Shown piece by piece: positions 55,301 through 58,300 of a stretch of 64,000 nucleotides of DNA. Within the stretch, counting starts at the first letter, position 1; every line of letters starts with the position of its first letter. Both the position numbers and the translations under genes were made by a program. The notes under the pieces were generated by a model. It was not told the DNA's origin. It worked only from the letters and a program-made list of their open reading frames with translations, and searched no databases. The DNA is from Prosapia bicincta. Lineage: Eukaryota > Arthropoda > Insecta > Hemiptera > Cercopidae. The stretch spans positions 135,512,740-135,576,739 of the forward strand of contig JBAIZL010000002.1 of NCBI GenBank assembly GCA_036971475.1. The letters run 5' to 3'.

Positions 55301-58300
55301 CCCGAGAAAAGCTCGCATGAGCAAGTGGAAGGTGAAATTGATGAGCATTACTTTTTTTGATAGGCGTGGAATCGTCCACAGAGAATTTGTTCCACCAGGA
55401 CAGATTGTAAGTCAAGTCTATTATCGCCAAGTGCTCGAAAGATTGTAAAAACAAGCCAACAGGGTGCGCCCAGACATCGCAAACAACTGGATCCTTTATC
55501 ACGACAAAGCGTAGTGTCACACCGCCCTCAGCGTGTCGCAGTGTTTGGCCTCTAAGGGATCGCCATGTTGCAACAGCCGCCTTATTCGTCCGATACACCT
55601 CCCTGTGGCTTTTTTTTGTTTCCTAGAGCAAAATCTGTGGTCAAAGAAACCCATTTCAAATTGATTGCGGAGTGGCCGTGATGAGGATACTTGCGGACAT
55701 CTCTGTTGAAGCATCCCAGAAATGTTACAAAGCATGAAAAATGCGCTGGAATCGTTGTTGAATATACGGTTTATATGAAATCCGTCTCATTACTTGTCAC
55801 ACCTCATACACTTAATTAAATATAATATATAATTTTTATGTATCTTGCTTTTATATTAAGATTATAGTGTATTTACCCTTTAGAGTTTTTTTGCATATGT
55901 CTGTAATGAATATATATTTGCATATTTTTTTCATTTTTTTTTCAATTATGAGTATTCAGAGTGTATTTATTTATAAATAAATTATTATAAGTGAAGTTAT
56001 AAAAAAGATCTTGTAAAAGAAAAAGCAGGTCTCCTCTAGAGTATGCTAATTGTTTGTCTCAGTCTTGCCAGTGCTTCATTTTTATAATTCCTGGTGCTTT
56101 TTTTTAATACTGAAGTAGGTTATTTACAATATCATACTTTTTTAATATAATCCCCTGCAATTTGTTTATTTGAATAAACTCGATCCCGATATCCTAATTA
56201 ACCTATATCCTTTGTGGTTGACCCACTTCCAAAGAGAAATTGAAATTAATAAAATGTTATCTAACTATTTTTGCCTAGGTTAAATTTAAAAAATATCTCC
56301 ATGATACTTGAGTGGAGTTTTGGGTATTAAATATATATTTTTAAAGCAATCTTGGTTTTCAGTTGCAAGAATTTGGTGTCACGGAAATTAGAGATTTAAT
56401 TCCCAATGGCCGAAACCTTCCAGTTACCGAAGACAACAAAATGGAGTATGTTCGATTAGTTTGTCAGATGAAAATGACTGGAGCAATAAGGAAACAGTAA
56501 GTAATAATTTATTATTTTATTGTTTATCTAACTCTGAAAATAATTTTATAGATGCTAGACTAAATAAATGTTATTTATAAAAGTTTTTCTTTTCTTAACT
56601 AAGGGAACCAGACTATTTCTGAAAATTTTGTTATATTGTAGAAGGGAAATTTTTGTTCTCAGTGCTTTATATCTTTATATATATATTTTTAGGTTGGTTC
56701 TAGTAGAGCTTAAAACTTATTTAGGAATTTTTGGACTAGATAGGAGACTGACAGAATTGCTTGGCAATAGTCCAAAACTGCAATCTCTTGGAAATATATA
56801 AAAACTTATCACACTATTGAAATATGTCGATCAAAAAGATCTTTGTCAATAAAAAAAGAGAAAAAGAAAAGACTGAAGTGAACCACAGACGTGTATAAAT
56901 ATCCAAATGTCTCAGATTTATAGTTTATGATATAGTGCTGTATGTGATTGGTATAAATATTGATTATTTGAAACTAGATATTAATAGTCTGTCAGAAGGA
57001 AGGTAAATGTAGTTGTTAAAAATTGTAGAAGTTAAGGAGATCTATTTGGGCTAAATCATTAAGTGATTAATGTCTATTATGTCCTCTGAGTAAATACAAC
57101 CACTGAACCTAATCTTTTCATATTTTTATTTCAAGAGTAATTTTCCACAATTTACAAAAATACTGTATTTACTCATTTGTAACACTTGAGTTTGCTTTAG
57201 TTTGCACTTACTAGTCGGCTTGAACGGTAGGTAGCTAGTGTTTATCAGTTAATGATCTAGGTTTTTATTTATAACGAGTTCATTGTGTATGGCAAGATTT
57301 AAACTTTTAGTAATAAAACTTGCAGAAGATAATCTGGCTGCATCACGCAAATTTGATGTACCCGAAACAAATGTCCAAGAGTGGGAAAAACAAAAACCTA
57401 AATTGCATCTTACAGCTCGTGATCGACGGACTTTTTGTAGCAAAGAAGCAATGTATCCAAATGTAGAAACTCGGCTAGTTGAGTTTATACGAAGAAAGAG
57501 AGGTGCAGCTTTTGCGGTGACTACAGAAATTATACAAATTCAAGCAAGGCTAATTACTGAACATCTTAACATTGATAATACACAATTTCGTGCAAGTCTT
57601 GGTTGATGTGCAAGGTTTCTTCGTAGACATGGTCTTTCGATTTGAAGGCGAACCACTTCAACTCAACATGACTTGCACTTGAAATGATGACGACTTACCT
57701 GATGAATATGAAAATAAAATTATTGAGTTTCATCAATTTATCTTGCAAGTGAGGACAAGGAATAATTTCGAATTTTCTCAAATAGGGAATGCTGATCAAT
57801 GTCCCATATTTTGGGATATGCCAATAGCTACTTCAGTTGAACAAAAGGAAGTCAAGTCGGTACCGATTAGATCAACAGGATGCGAGAAGCAACGATGCAC
57901 GGTAATGTGTTCAATTACTGTTGATAGACACAAGCTACCTCCATATGTTAATCTTAAATGGAAAACTTTACCTAAGGAAAAGCTTCCACAAGGTGTTATT
58001 GTTTGTGCCCAAGGGAAAGGATGAATAGAGAAAAGTTAGTCTTAGATTGGATCAAAACAGTATGGAATCGAAAGCCAGGTGCCTTTGTTAAAGAAAAAAA
58101 GTCTATTAGTCCTGAATAGTTTCAAAGTGCATTTGACTGAAACTGTAAAGGGAAAGCTGGAAGATATGAAAACTGATTTGGCAGTAATTCCAGGCGGATT
58201 AACATCCCTACTTCAGTCTCTAGACGTGTCAGTTAATAAACCTTGAAATGATTTTTTGTCAGTTTGATGTGGAGTGGTAATTACACAAAGACACAATAAA

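Noticed and set aside
54924..55598. 224-codon minus-strand open frame
   Set aside because: It is antisense to the decayed mariner transposase; the plus strand carries the recognisable GDESW and HREFVPPGQ blocks.
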